From Anaerolineae bacterium (GTDB lineage Bacteria; Chloroflexota; Anaerolineae; Aggregatilineales; Phototrophicaceae), in contig JAIOHM010000025.1 of the NCBI GenBank assembly GCA_019912965.1, positions 1 through 64,000 on the forward strand: a stretch of DNA of 64,000 bases, read 5' to 3'. The notes beneath the pieces were generated by a model. It was given only the letters and a program-made list of their open reading frames with translations, was not told the origin of the DNA and made no database searches. Below are positions 23,865 to 30,963 of the stretch, one piece after another. Positions within the stretch are counted from its first letter, which is position 1. The number at the start of each line of letters is the position of its first letter. The translations under genes were made by a program, and so were the position numbers.

Positions 23865-25994
23865 CTACTGGACTCCAATACTTATACCCAAATCCGATAA
23901 CAAATCTTCGACATCATTGGGAATTGTCATCCCTAGCTCAACAGCGCGTTCAAAATCGGCTTCAATCACGTCAGGGTCAATATTCTCACCCGCCAGAGCC
24001 AGATTCATATTCGAGAGTCCCCGATTGTAGTAAGCATCAGCATCCTCTGGGTAAAACTCAAGATAGCGATCATAATCTGCAACCGCATCCTCATAATCGC
24101 CTAAGTCATAATGAGTAAGCGCGCGATTAAAATACGCATTGGCATATTCAGGATCAAGTTCAATAGCACGATTGTAATCACCCAATGCATTGTCATACTC
24201 ACCGAGGTCAAGGTAAGCATTCCCACGATTGTTGTAAGCAACGGCATATTCAGGATCAAGTTCAATAGCACGATTGTAATCACCCAATGCATCGTCATAC
24301 TCACCGAGGTCAAGGTAAGCATTCCCACGATTGTTGTAAGAAGCGGCATAGTCAGGATTCAGTTCAATGGCACGAACGTAATCAGCTATGGCTTCATCAT
24401 ACCTACCTAAGAAACTTTGAGCGTAACCGCGTTCAACATATCCATAAGGATCTCGAGGAACAAGTTCAATGTAAGTGCTTAAATAACCTATGGCACTCGC
24501 ATAGTCCGCCGAATCATAAAGATAATGTATACCTAGATTATAATAGGCGTTAGCGTACTGTGGGTCAGCCTCAATGGCACGTTCAAATTCACGAGCGGCG
24601 CTTTCAGGGTCACCTTGAACGTCATAAACATTTCCTCGATTATTAATTGCATCAGCATATAGAGGATTGAGTTCAATGGCGTGGCTGTAGTCTGCCAGAG
24701 CCTTATCGTTGTCGTTTAAAGCATAAAAGACCAAACCACGAAAATTGTAAATACTTGCCACATCAGGATACTTGACAATTAATGTGTCGAAAAGGTAAAT
24801 AGCTGCCTCAGGAAATCCATCTGTAAGGCTTTGCATAGCCTTGCTGTATATATCTGTGATTTCTTGTTCGCGTATAGCATTTGCTTGGGCGGTTGAGGCG
24901 ATATTGGCTTGTTCCCGCGCGCTGGCCTCGGCTGTGTTAGCAAGCAAAACCTGTGCGTTAGCCGTCGCTTCGCTGTTCAACGCCTCAGATTCGCGCGTGC
25001 TGGCAACAATCACTTGTGCATTAGCAGTCGCTTCGCTGTTCAACGCTTCAGATTCGCGCGTGCTGGCAGCAATCACTTGTACATTGGCAGTCGCTTCGCT
25101 GTTCAGCGCTTGCGCTTCGCGTGTGCTGGCAATCAGCACTTCACTTTCGGCAGTCGCACCTCTGATGACTGCATCGGCTTCGCGCGTACTCGCAAGATTG
25201 GCGGACTCGTTCGCTTGTACACCAATCCATGCCGCCGCCAGCGCGAAAACAATCGCCACAACCGATACCACAACCCCCGCCACACTCGCCCTGCGAATAT
25301 TGCGGAGTTGCCGCGTGCGCTTTTTACTGGCTTCAATAAAGGCCAAATGGAGCTCGGTTGGCGGCGGTATTTTGCCTGCCGCTTTTGCCAGCCACGCTTC
25401 CGCATCCTCCAACTCTTTATCGAGCAGCAAATAACTGGAATCGCGTTTTTGCCTGTCCCAAAGTTGGGCAGCCGTTTGCAAGCTGGTATGTTCTTCTTTG
25501 TGGGCATAATCGGCACGAATGACAGCAAACAATTCTTCAAAACGTTTCTCAAAATCCGCATCTGCGGGGAACATGAAAAAGTTGATGTGTTTTAGTTCGT
25601 TATCGTTCGCGTCAAAAAGATGCTCGACATTGCGCCCCGCCCAGATTTCCCGTGTGGTGATTTCTTCCTTCACAGCCATGCGACTTTGAATCGCCTTAAT
25701 CATTTCTTCGCGTTGGTAGGCTTTGATAAAGACCGGGATAATCCGCTTTTTTAGCTCACGTGCATATTCGATTTCCATCTGGCAAATCGGTGAGGCCATA
25801 CTATTGGGCGAAAGCACCACCACCACATTGTTCGCTCGTGCAATGCCTTTCTTGATTTCATCCCACCACGATTGGGAGGGCGGAATGTTTTCCCAGTCAA
25901 TCCAGACATTTTGCTCTTTTTCCAGCAGCATCTCACGCAGATTACCGACGAATTCTTTGTCCACTCGTGAATAGCTGATAAAGACATCAGACAT
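23865..25994 (-). CDS. TIR domain - transmembrane - helical repeat - TPR protein
   Basis: A protein of 709 residues. An N-terminal TIR_2 domain (1-140) opens SDVFISYSRVDKEFV and holds the CxxE catalytic motif of TIR NADases (Cys71 and Glu74 in SPICQMEIEYA). A linker (about 165-230, SLQTAAQLWDRQKRDSSYLL, EDAEAWLAKAAGKIPPPTEL) matches the linker of cyanobacterial TIR-WD40 proteins. A transmembrane helix is at about 237-259, then an Ala/Glu/Ser-rich helix built from 21-residue repeats (ASTRESEALNSEATANAQVI), then about nine TPRs to the end. ATG 25994 has GGAGG upstream. The TIR would be cytosolic with TPRs on the far side. The role is unknown; signalling or defence is possible. Confidence 0.88.
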   Translation of the reverse strand: MSDVFISYSRVDKEFVGNLREMLLEKEQNVWIDWENIPPSQSWWDEIKKGIARANNVVVVLSPNSMASPICQMEIEYARELKKRIIPVFIKAYQREEMIKAIQSRMAVKEEITTREIWAGRNVEHLFDANDNELKHINFFMFPADADFEKRFEELFAVIRADYAHKEEHTSLQTAAQLWDRQKRDSSYLLLDKELEDAEAWLAKAAGKIPPPTELHLAFIEASKKRTRQLRNIRRASVAGVVVSVVAIVFALAAAWIGVQANESANLASTREADAVIRGATAESEVLIASTREAQALNSEATANVQVIAASTRESEALNSEATANAQVIVASTRESEALNSEATANAQVLLANTAEASAREQANIASTAQANAIREQEITDIYSKAMQSLTDGFPEAAIYLFDTLIVKYPDVASIYNFRGLVFYALNDNDKALADYSHAIELNPLYADAINNRGNVYDVQGDPESAAREFERAIEADPQYANAYYNLGIHYLYDSADYASAIGYLSTYIELVPRDPYGYVERGYAQSFLGRYDEAIADYVRAIELNPDYAASYNNRGNAYLDLGEYDDALGDYNRAIELDPEYAVAYNNRGNAYLDLGEYDNALGDYNRAIELDPEYANAYFNRALTHYDLGDYEDAVADYDRYLEFYPEDADAYYNRGLSNMNLALAGENIDPDVIEADFERAVELGMTIPNDVEDLLSDLGISIGVQ
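24141..24344 (-). repeat. Tandem 102-bp repeats encoding TPR units
   Basis: Two almost identical 102-bp units (24141-24242 and 24243-24344), each encoding one 34-residue TPR, differ at only a few bases. The identity at DNA level points to recent duplication by slippage or unequal recombination. Flanking TPRs are more diverged. Confidence 0.85.
24964..25152 (-). repeat. Tandem 63-bp repeats encoding a helical stalk
   Basis: Three 63-bp units begin at 24964, 25027 and 25090. Each encodes 21 residues, that is three heptads, of the predicted coiled-coil stalk between the membrane helix and the TPRs. The first two are nearly identical. Partial copies flank them. Confidence 0.85.
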
Positions 25995-26177
25995 AGCAGC
26001 CCCCTCCACCTGTTATCCCCAACGTTTGAATTAGCAATTTATTTTAACCGAATTGTGATTTTTTGCTCTGCTATATGCATTACATTTTTTTGGAGCAGTT
26101 TTCGGCACACAGTTCTATTGTTTATTGCATAGTCTTAATGTCCGAAAACACGATTGTCACAATTTAGAAACTATAAC

Positions 26178-26215
26178 AAAACCGCTCAGGAATGTGCAAT
26201 TTTCTGAGCGGTTTT
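26178..26215 (+). terminator. Strong intrinsic terminator with no obvious gene
   Basis: AAAACCGCTCAG and CTGAGCGGTTTT form a 12-bp perfect stem with a 14-nt loop and a T run on the plus strand. A shorter T run also exists on the minus strand. No coding gene ends here on either strand, so it may end an undetected small RNA. Confidence 0.8.
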
Positions 26216-26529
26216 TCGTAATAATTGTCGTGTCGAATGGATAAACAACAGCACATTCATCATGTTCAAGTGTCGCTATAATTATGCTACTTCAAACCAC
26301 ATTCGGATCGACAATGAGCTAAGGGATTTATCCGGTTTAATCGAATGCTCAATCACCCAGATTCAATGGTTGCCTTCCCGGTTCCATAACCAAAGCTACC
26401 CTGCGTTATAAAACTCGAACCCACAAAACTGAACATGTGTGCTACAATATCTTTGCTTGTAGTGTTAGGTAGAACCACACTAAACGGTGGGGTCAATTTT
26501 AGGTAAAAGTTGCGCCAAAATTGTATTTG

Positions 26530-26571
26530 CTCCCCTTCGCCCTGAGGGAGAAGGGGTTGGGGGATGAGGGT
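26530..26571. repeat. REP-like GC-rich palindromic element
   Basis: CTCCCCTTCGCCCTGAGGG and GAGAAGGGG form an imperfect stem, followed by TTGGGGGATGAGGGT. It is a diverged member of the family at 1664, 22602 and 32578. Confidence 0.7.
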
Positions 26572-26880
26572 AAAAATCCTCGCCCACCACTTAATGCAGT
26601 CCTACCTGATGTGCCACCTATCCCACATCGCTGCAATACGGTTACCGGACAAATCCGTCCAACAACCACGACGACAATCCCATAACACTCAACAGTCGCT
26701 CACCCGAACGAATCCGATAAACACGCGAGGGTTCAAGAAACACCCCCTCCCGTCCGATAATCCGCCGTCTATTCCGTATTTTTCTGGAAACGGGAAGCCG
26801 TCAAAGACAATCGACCATTTGCGCGCAAACACTTTCCGCAATCGCAATCGCCGCAAATCTCGCAAACGCCTACCCTTTTT

Positions 26881-26964
26881 ACCAATAACCAATCACTAAA
26901 AACCAAAACCCATACAATGACTAACGACCCAAAACTGCCAACTGAAAACTGTGAACTGACAACT
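26881..26964. repeat. Heptamer-periodic tract, 12 units
   Basis: Cut into 7-mers from 26881, the tract reads ACCAATA, ACCAATC, ACTAAAA, ACCAAAA, CCCATAC, AATGACT, AACGACC, CAAAACT, GCCAACT, GAAAACT, GTGAACT, GACAACT. The last five share NNNAACT. The period is kept for 84 bp although the units have diverged. Confidence 0.7.
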
Positions 26965-27188
26965 ATTGCAGCGCCACCCTCCCGCATTCCCGCTGTACAA
27001 CGACAACTCCGACAAAGCGGCGGAATCGCCCGATACAACCGCTGCACACTACGGCGCTTCCCGTCTCAACCGCCGACAATGACATTTGCGACATGCCTCG
27101 CTCCCTCACTCCCGCCGACAACGCCTACGGCAATTTGTGCAATTTGCGAATCTTTTGCACATTTTGCATTTTTATGTCTTTTACTCGT

Positions 27189-27279
27189 ACCTCATACCTC
27201 ATGCCTCGTCACTTCTTTACTCATCCCTCGTACCTCATTACTTTTAACCTTATACTTTTAACTTTATCCTTTTAACTCC
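27189..27279. repeat. Heptamer-periodic tract, 13 units
   Basis: Cut into 7-mers from 27189, the tract opens ACCTCAT, ACCTCAT, GCCTCGT, CACTTCT and ends TTACTTT, TAACCTT, ATACTTT, TAACTTT, ATCCTTT, TAACTCC. It lies 58 bp before the GlcD-like start, so it occupies the expected promoter region of that gene. Confidence 0.65.
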
Positions 27280-27336
27280 TGCCGCAGAGCGTTATCATTC
27301 CTGCATAATATCTCCAATCGATCTGGACGCATCACC

Positions 27337-28725
27337 ATGTTTAACCTTGTTACTGCTGAAATCATCAACCGCCTGACTGAAATTCTCGGCGTATCCAGCG
27401 TCAGCACCGCTCACGCCGATATTGACCTCCACGCCAAAGACCAATCCCAGCACCACGCCGTCCCTGCCGAGGTCGTCGTCTGGCCGACCGCAGCCCAGCA
27501 GGTTGCGGATGTCCTCAAATTAGCGAATGAGAACCGCATCCCGGTCACCCCGTGGGGCGTTGGCACAGGTTTGGAAGGCAACTCCATTCCCCTGCACGGC
27601 GGAATCCTGATGTCCTTCGAGCGCATGACCAACATCATCGCAGTCCACGCTGACGATTTTCAGGTCACCGTTGAACCCGGCATCGGTCACAAAGACCTCA
27701 ACGCCCAGCTTGCCCGTCACGGTCTGTTCTTTCCACCCGACCCCGGTGCGAATGCCACCGTCGGCGGGATGCTTGCCAACAACGCCGCCGGAATTCGTAC
27801 CGTGAAATACGGCGCGAGTAAAGATAACGTCTTGCGGATGCAGGTCGCGTTGGCTGATGGCCGCCTCATTAACGTCGGCTCGCGCTCCGTCAAGCAGTCC
27901 GCAGGCTACGACCTTTTACACCTCTTCGTCGGTAGCGAAGGTACACTCGGCGTCATCACGCAGGCCACGCTCAAACTTGTCCCTGTGCCCACTTTTATGA
28001 GCGCGGTTGTGGCTGGCTTCCCCTCGGTCAATGCAGCCGTCGAAACCGTTGTGGCCGTGCGGGGTAGCGGCCTCGACCCCGCAGCGCTGGAATTTATCGA
28101 CGCCGCCCACTGCCGGATGCTGAGTACCACCGAAGGTGTTGACCTCGCCGAAAACCCCACCATCTTCATGGAATTCCATGCCGCCCAGGAATCCACTCTT
28201 GCTGCTGGATTGGAAATCGTCGAAGAAATCTGCACCGAAATGGGTGCGCTGACCTTCCACGCCACCACCGATATCGCCGAACGCAAACGCCTCTGGCACG
28301 CTCGTCACCACTCCTACGAAATCATGGTGCGTTCGCATCCTGATAAAAAGTTCTTCATCAACGATGTCGCCGTGCCTATCAGTGCTTACCCTGAACTCAT
28401 CGCCTATGTCGAAGCTCTCAAAGCCGAACACGGCATCACCGCCTACATGATCGGTCACGCGGGTGACGGCAACATCCATGTCGAATTCCCTTATGCCGAT
28501 GACGCGGGCTACCAAAAAGCGATGGAAATCAACGGCCTGATCGTGCTCAAAGCCCTCGAACTCGGTGGCACATGCACCGGGGAACACGGCGTCGGCATCG
28601 GTAAAGCCAAATACCTGCCCGCCGAACACGGTGAAGCCCTCGATGTGATGCGTTCCATCAAGCAAACCCTCGATCCCAACGGTATCCTCAATCCCGGCAA
28701 AATCTTCCCGCAGAACGGCCATTAG
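27337..28725 (+). CDS. FAD-linked oxidase (glycolate oxidase GlcD / D-lactate dehydrogenase family)
   Basis: A 462-residue flavoenzyme that oxidises a 2-hydroxy acid such as glycolate or D-lactate. The N-terminal PCMH-type FAD domain includes VTPWGVGTGLEGNSIPLHGG and PDPGANATVGGMLANNAAG. The C-terminal FAD-oxidase domain ends in GEHGVGIGKAKYLP, with HAGDGNIH as the conserved active-site loop. It stands alone, with no GlcE or GlcF partner nearby. That favours a D-lactate dehydrogenase-like enzyme, but substrate is not provable here. The ribosome-binding site before ATG 27337 is weak. Confidence 0.92.
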   Translation: MFNLVTAEIINRLTEILGVSSVSTAHADIDLHAKDQSQHHAVPAEVVVWPTAAQQVADVLKLANENRIPVTPWGVGTGLEGNSIPLHGGILMSFERMTNIIAVHADDFQVTVEPGIGHKDLNAQLARHGLFFPPDPGANATVGGMLANNAAGIRTVKYGASKDNVLRMQVALADGRLINVGSRSVKQSAGYDLLHLFVGSEGTLGVITQATLKLVPVPTFMSAVVAGFPSVNAAVETVVAVRGSGLDPAALEFIDAAHCRMLSTTEGVDLAENPTIFMEFHAAQESTLAAGLEIVEEICTEMGALTFHATTDIAERKRLWHARHHSYEIMVRSHPDKKFFINDVAVPISAYPELIAYVEALKAEHGITAYMIGHAGDGNIHVEFPYADDAGYQKAMEINGLIVLKALELGGTCTGEHGVGIGKAKYLPAEHGEALDVMRSIKQTLDPNGILNPGKIFPQNGH

Positions 28726-28733
28726 AATCAAAC

Positions 28734-28760
28734 GGGGCGAACCATTTCCGGCTCGCCCCA
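28734..28760 (+). terminator. Terminator of the FAD oxidase gene
   Basis: GGGGCGAACC and GGCTCGCCCC pair imperfectly around ATTTCC, 8 bp past the stop, followed by ATTTGT. The sequence closely resembles the hairpin at 46749. Confidence 0.75.
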
Positions 28761-28823
28761 TTTGTAACGATCTGAGATTCTGTGTAGAGATAGGTTTGAA
28801 ACCCGCCTCAGCCCCTCCTGCAA

Positions 28824-28865
28824 GCTAATAGCTAAGGGCTAATAGCTAACGGCTAAGGGCTATTT
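28824..28865. repeat. Heptanucleotide tandem repeat, six units
   Basis: GCTAATA, GCTAAGG, GCTAATA, GCTAACG, GCTAAGG and GCTATTT follow without spacer, so all begin GCTA. The last unit overlaps the stop codon of the minus-strand DUF1003 gene (28864-28866). Confidence 0.85.
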
Positions 28866-29490
28866 ACACCCCATGTTCATAACCATTGGGCACACGAGTC
28901 GTCTCAATCGCCCGCACTGTCGCGCTCAATTCCTTCCGCCGCGCTTCCACCAGAGCATTTACCAGTTTGGTCTGCATCATCAATGCATCACTCAAACCAT
29001 CCATCTTGCGATGCAAATCCGCGATTTCGACTTCGTTTTTCAGATTCACCTGATAATCATTCTGAGCAACCGCTCGATCTTTAGACGCTTGGCGATTCTG
29101 TGACATCAAAATCACCGGGGCTTGCAGTGCAGCCAGCGTACTGAGCGCGAGGTTGAGCAGAATGAACGGAAACGGGTCAAACGCTTTCGTTCCCAGATAG
29201 CCGTTGACTCCAATCCAGACCGCCATCAGAAAACAGAACGACAGGATAAAGCGCCAGCTACCTGCCCATGTCGAAATCTTGTCAGCCAGCCGGTCGCCAA
29301 CGGAAGCACGCTCATCAATCTCCTCGTACACATCATCCGTCACGATGCGCGGACGCAGATCGCTGATCAGTTTTTGTGCTTCTGGGCTGAGAAGACTCTT
29401 CAGTTCTTCAATTTCGTCGATCAATTCCTGGACACGGGCATCCGGGTCGTCCATCGGGGCGATGTGGTTCAGCAGCAGATCGTTGTACAT
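28864..29490 (-). CDS. DUF1003 family membrane protein
   Basis: A 208-residue protein of the DUF1003 family. Two close membrane helices (about 75-96 and 108-130, RFILSFCFLMAVWIGVNGYL and FPFILLNLALSTLAALQAP) are followed by the conserved ILMSQNRQASKDRAVAQNDY segment and a C-terminal coiled region. The family's function is not established. ATG 29490 is preferred over longer starts because GGAGG lies 5 nt upstream. The 5' region is unusually long and structured (29491-29770). The stop codon lies within a heptamer repeat, so the C-terminus may have been remodelled by the repeat. Confidence 0.88.
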   Translation of the reverse strand: MYNDLLLNHIAPMDDPDARVQELIDEIEELKSLLSPEAQKLISDLRPRIVTDDVYEEIDERASVGDRLADKISTWAGSWRFILSFCFLMAVWIGVNGYLGTKAFDPFPFILLNLALSTLAALQAPVILMSQNRQASKDRAVAQNDYQVNLKNEVEIADLHRKMDGLSDALMMQTKLVNALVEARRKELSATVRAIETTRVPNGYEHGV

Positions 29491-29770
29491 GGTGTCCTCC
29501 ATTACATAATGCACCCCATAACAACGCCGAAGCGCGCGGGGTCTATCCACACGAACAATACTTGCGGTTATTCAGTTGTTCAGCATGGAACAGGAGTTTC
29601 CACTACCAGTTTTTCCCGTCTTGGAACGGGACGGCGGTAACGCGCTTCGCATCACCCCCTGGCAGTTTCGTGTGTGGAGGTGAGGATTAGACTGCGTTAT
29701 CGCCGCTGGCAGAGGGCGGCTGTTCCGTTGGGTGACTACTACCCTCGTTCATACAGTCCTTCTATAACAG
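29491..29770 (-). promoter_or_regulatory. Long structured leader before DUF1003, candidate cis-regulatory RNA
   Basis: About 280 nt without a gene precede DUF1003. On the minus strand it can form GCCGC/GCGGC (29701-29720), an 8-bp stem between 29602-29609 and 29660-29667 with one wobble, which encloses TCCCGT/ACGGGA (29614-29631) and a GGTGA/TTACC hairpin. The result is a compact multibranch fold. A TATAGA-like -10 lies near 29760. Another hairpin AATGTCCG/CGGACATT lies at 29781-29808. I cannot match it to a known riboswitch class. Confidence 0.35.
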
Positions 29771-29900
29771 TCGTGAACAGAATGTCCGGCAGTTCTCGTC
29801 GGACATTTAGATAATACGCCCATTTGAAGGTTTGTAAACCCCCCAAAATCGGACGATGTGGAAATTCTAACGATCTTCACAATAGCCTGCGGAAACAAAA

Positions 29901-29925
29901 ACAGACGCTCATTTTGAGTGTCTGT
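29901..29925 (-). terminator. Terminator of tRNA-Cys
   Basis: ACAGACGCTCA and TGAGTGTCTGT pair with one G-T wobble around a 3-nt loop. On the minus strand a TTTTTGTTT run follows. It is located 5 bp after the tRNA 3' end. Confidence 0.85.
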
Positions 29926-29929
29926 TCAG

Positions 29930-30001
29930 AGGCGACGGCCGGATTCGAACCGGCGAATCAGGCTTTTGCAGAGCCTTGCCTTACCACTTGGCCACGTCGC
30001 C
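29930..30001 (-). tRNA. tRNA-Cys (GCA)
   Basis: On the minus strand a full cloverleaf can be drawn: acceptor GGCGACG/CGTCGCC, D-arm GCC...GGC, anticodon stem AGGCT/AGCCT with loop CTGCAAA giving anticodon GCA, T-arm GCCGG TTCGAAT CCGGC. The discriminator base is U, the identity element for cysteine. CCA is not encoded. A terminator follows directly. It is the only tRNA I find in the window. Confidence 0.95.
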
Positions 30002-30063
30002 ATTGATTTCACATTATAATGGTTCGCCACAGGGGTAGCAAGGCCGAGTCGGGCTTGCAGATA

Positions 30064-30963
30064 ATGAAAAAAAACGCCAGAATACAGCCTATGACCAACG
30101 ACGAACGCGACCCAACTCCTGAAATGGATGATACCCCCGCTGATCTCAGCCCGGATGAATTGCGCTATGCTCCGCCTGTAGATGAAGCACCCGAAGATGA
30201 GGCTCCCGCTGATGAGACGGAATTTGCCTCGGAAGATAATCCTGATTCCCCTGTAGCCGAAGAACTGGACATCGCCGCAGCTTTAGCGGCTGTCTCTTCT
30301 CTCAGCGATATGCTGGCCGAGCAGGAAGCGGCTGAACAGGCGCGTACTGCTCAGGAAGAAGCCGAAGCACAAGCATATGCTGAACGTCAGGCGCGTTTGG
30401 AACATCCGGAACGTTTCTTCCCCATCCCGCCCATGACCACCCTCAAGCGCGGTCAAAGCGCGTCCGTCATTCCGGCAGTCGTGCTGATTGTGATTGGTGT
30501 TGGTCTCACCTTTTCCTTGACCACTGGAAATGCCGTTCTCACACCGGATTTAATCGCACTGGTAGTGGGTGCTGGTTTGGGGATTACCCTGCTTGCCCGC
30601 TGGTTGGCTTCCGGTCGTTGGGAGCGTGGTTCGCTGTTTTTCGGTTTAGCTTTCTTGCTGGTCGGCGGGATTATATTCTACCTCGCGCAGCCTGCTTCGT
30701 TGGGTATCGAACGCGGTTGGCCGCTGGTGTTGGCTGGGCTTGGCCTGCCGTTTGTGCTGACGGCTTTTCTGGCATATCCATCTGACCGCCGCCTGCTCTT
30801 TCCCGGCATCGCCCTCATCGCCGCTGGACTTCTCGCGCTGACTGTAACCACCGGAATGCTTGGCGATTCCCTGCTCACGACCGCTTCCACTTTCTGGCCT
30901 GTCGCGCTGATCGTCCTTGCCATCATCTGGCTGCTTCCCATCATTTTCAGGCAGCGCCACTAG
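30064..30963 (+). CDS. Membrane protein with acidic N-terminal tail, unknown
   Basis: A protein of about 299 residues. The first 130 residues are acidic, Pro/Ala/Glu-rich and probably disordered, including a Glu/Ala helix (AEQEAAEQARTAQEEAEAQA). From about residue 140 on there are six hydrophobic segments in hairpin pairs (PAVVLIVIGVGLTFSLTTG, LIALVVGAGLGITLLARWL, SLFFGLAFLLVGGIIFYL and others). I do not recognise a family. Start is uncertain: ATG 30064, ATG 30091 or the longest ORF from 30019; none has a good ribosome-binding site. Its TAG overlaps the GTG of the next gene, so it is co-translated with the glycosyltransferases and may serve polysaccharide production. Confidence 0.7.
   Translation: MKKNARIQPMTNDERDPTPEMDDTPADLSPDELRYAPPVDEAPEDEAPADETEFASEDNPDSPVAEELDIAAALAAVSSLSDMLAEQEAAEQARTAQEEAEAQAYAERQARLEHPERFFPIPPMTTLKRGQSASVIPAVVLIVIGVGLTFSLTTGNAVLTPDLIALVVGAGLGITLLARWLASGRWERGSLFFGLAFLLVGGIIFYLAQPASLGIERGWPLVLAGLGLPFVLTAFLAYPSDRRLLFPGIALIAAGLLALTVTTGMLGDSLLTTASTFWPVALIVLAIIWLLPIIFRQRH

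Larger units (their letters stand above)
26010..27336. other. 1.3-kb gene-free region rich in repeats
   Basis: No ORF here looks coding on either strand. The first part (26010-26530) is A/T-rich and holds a strong bidirectional-looking terminator (26178-26215) and a small AGTGT/ACACT hairpin near 26459. From about 26580 to 27290 the plus strand is rich in A, C and T and poor in G, an extreme strand bias. This part contains a REP-like element and two long heptamer-periodic tracts. A TACAAT-like -10 lies near 26450 but no gene follows it. A decayed gene or an unrecognised RNA cannot be excluded. Confidence 0.6.

Noticed and set aside
24141..24344. Tandem repeats that could suggest a CRISPR array
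   Set aside because: Units are 102 bp, contiguous and encode TPR motifs in frame; there are no spacers and no cas genes.
24841..25595. Plus-strand ORFs of 197 and 228 codons opposite the TIR protein
   Set aside because: They mirror the 63-bp stalk repeats of the TIR gene in antisense and show no family features.
26689..27047. Minus-strand ORFs in the gene-free region, one with several cysteines
   Set aside because: The Cys codons arise from GCA-rich repeat sequence on the plus strand; no ribosome-binding site or recognisable family.
27916..28761. 281-codon minus-strand ORF opposite the FAD oxidase
   Set aside because: Opposite strand of a well-conserved enzyme; low-complexity Gly/Phe/Asp composition typical of antisense reading.
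29676..29750. M-box (Mg2+ riboswitch)-like words on the plus strand (AGGTGAGG, then GTTGGGTGAC)
   Set aside because: Order is suggestive but spacing, stems and further conserved blocks do not fit, and no plus-strand transport gene follows directly.
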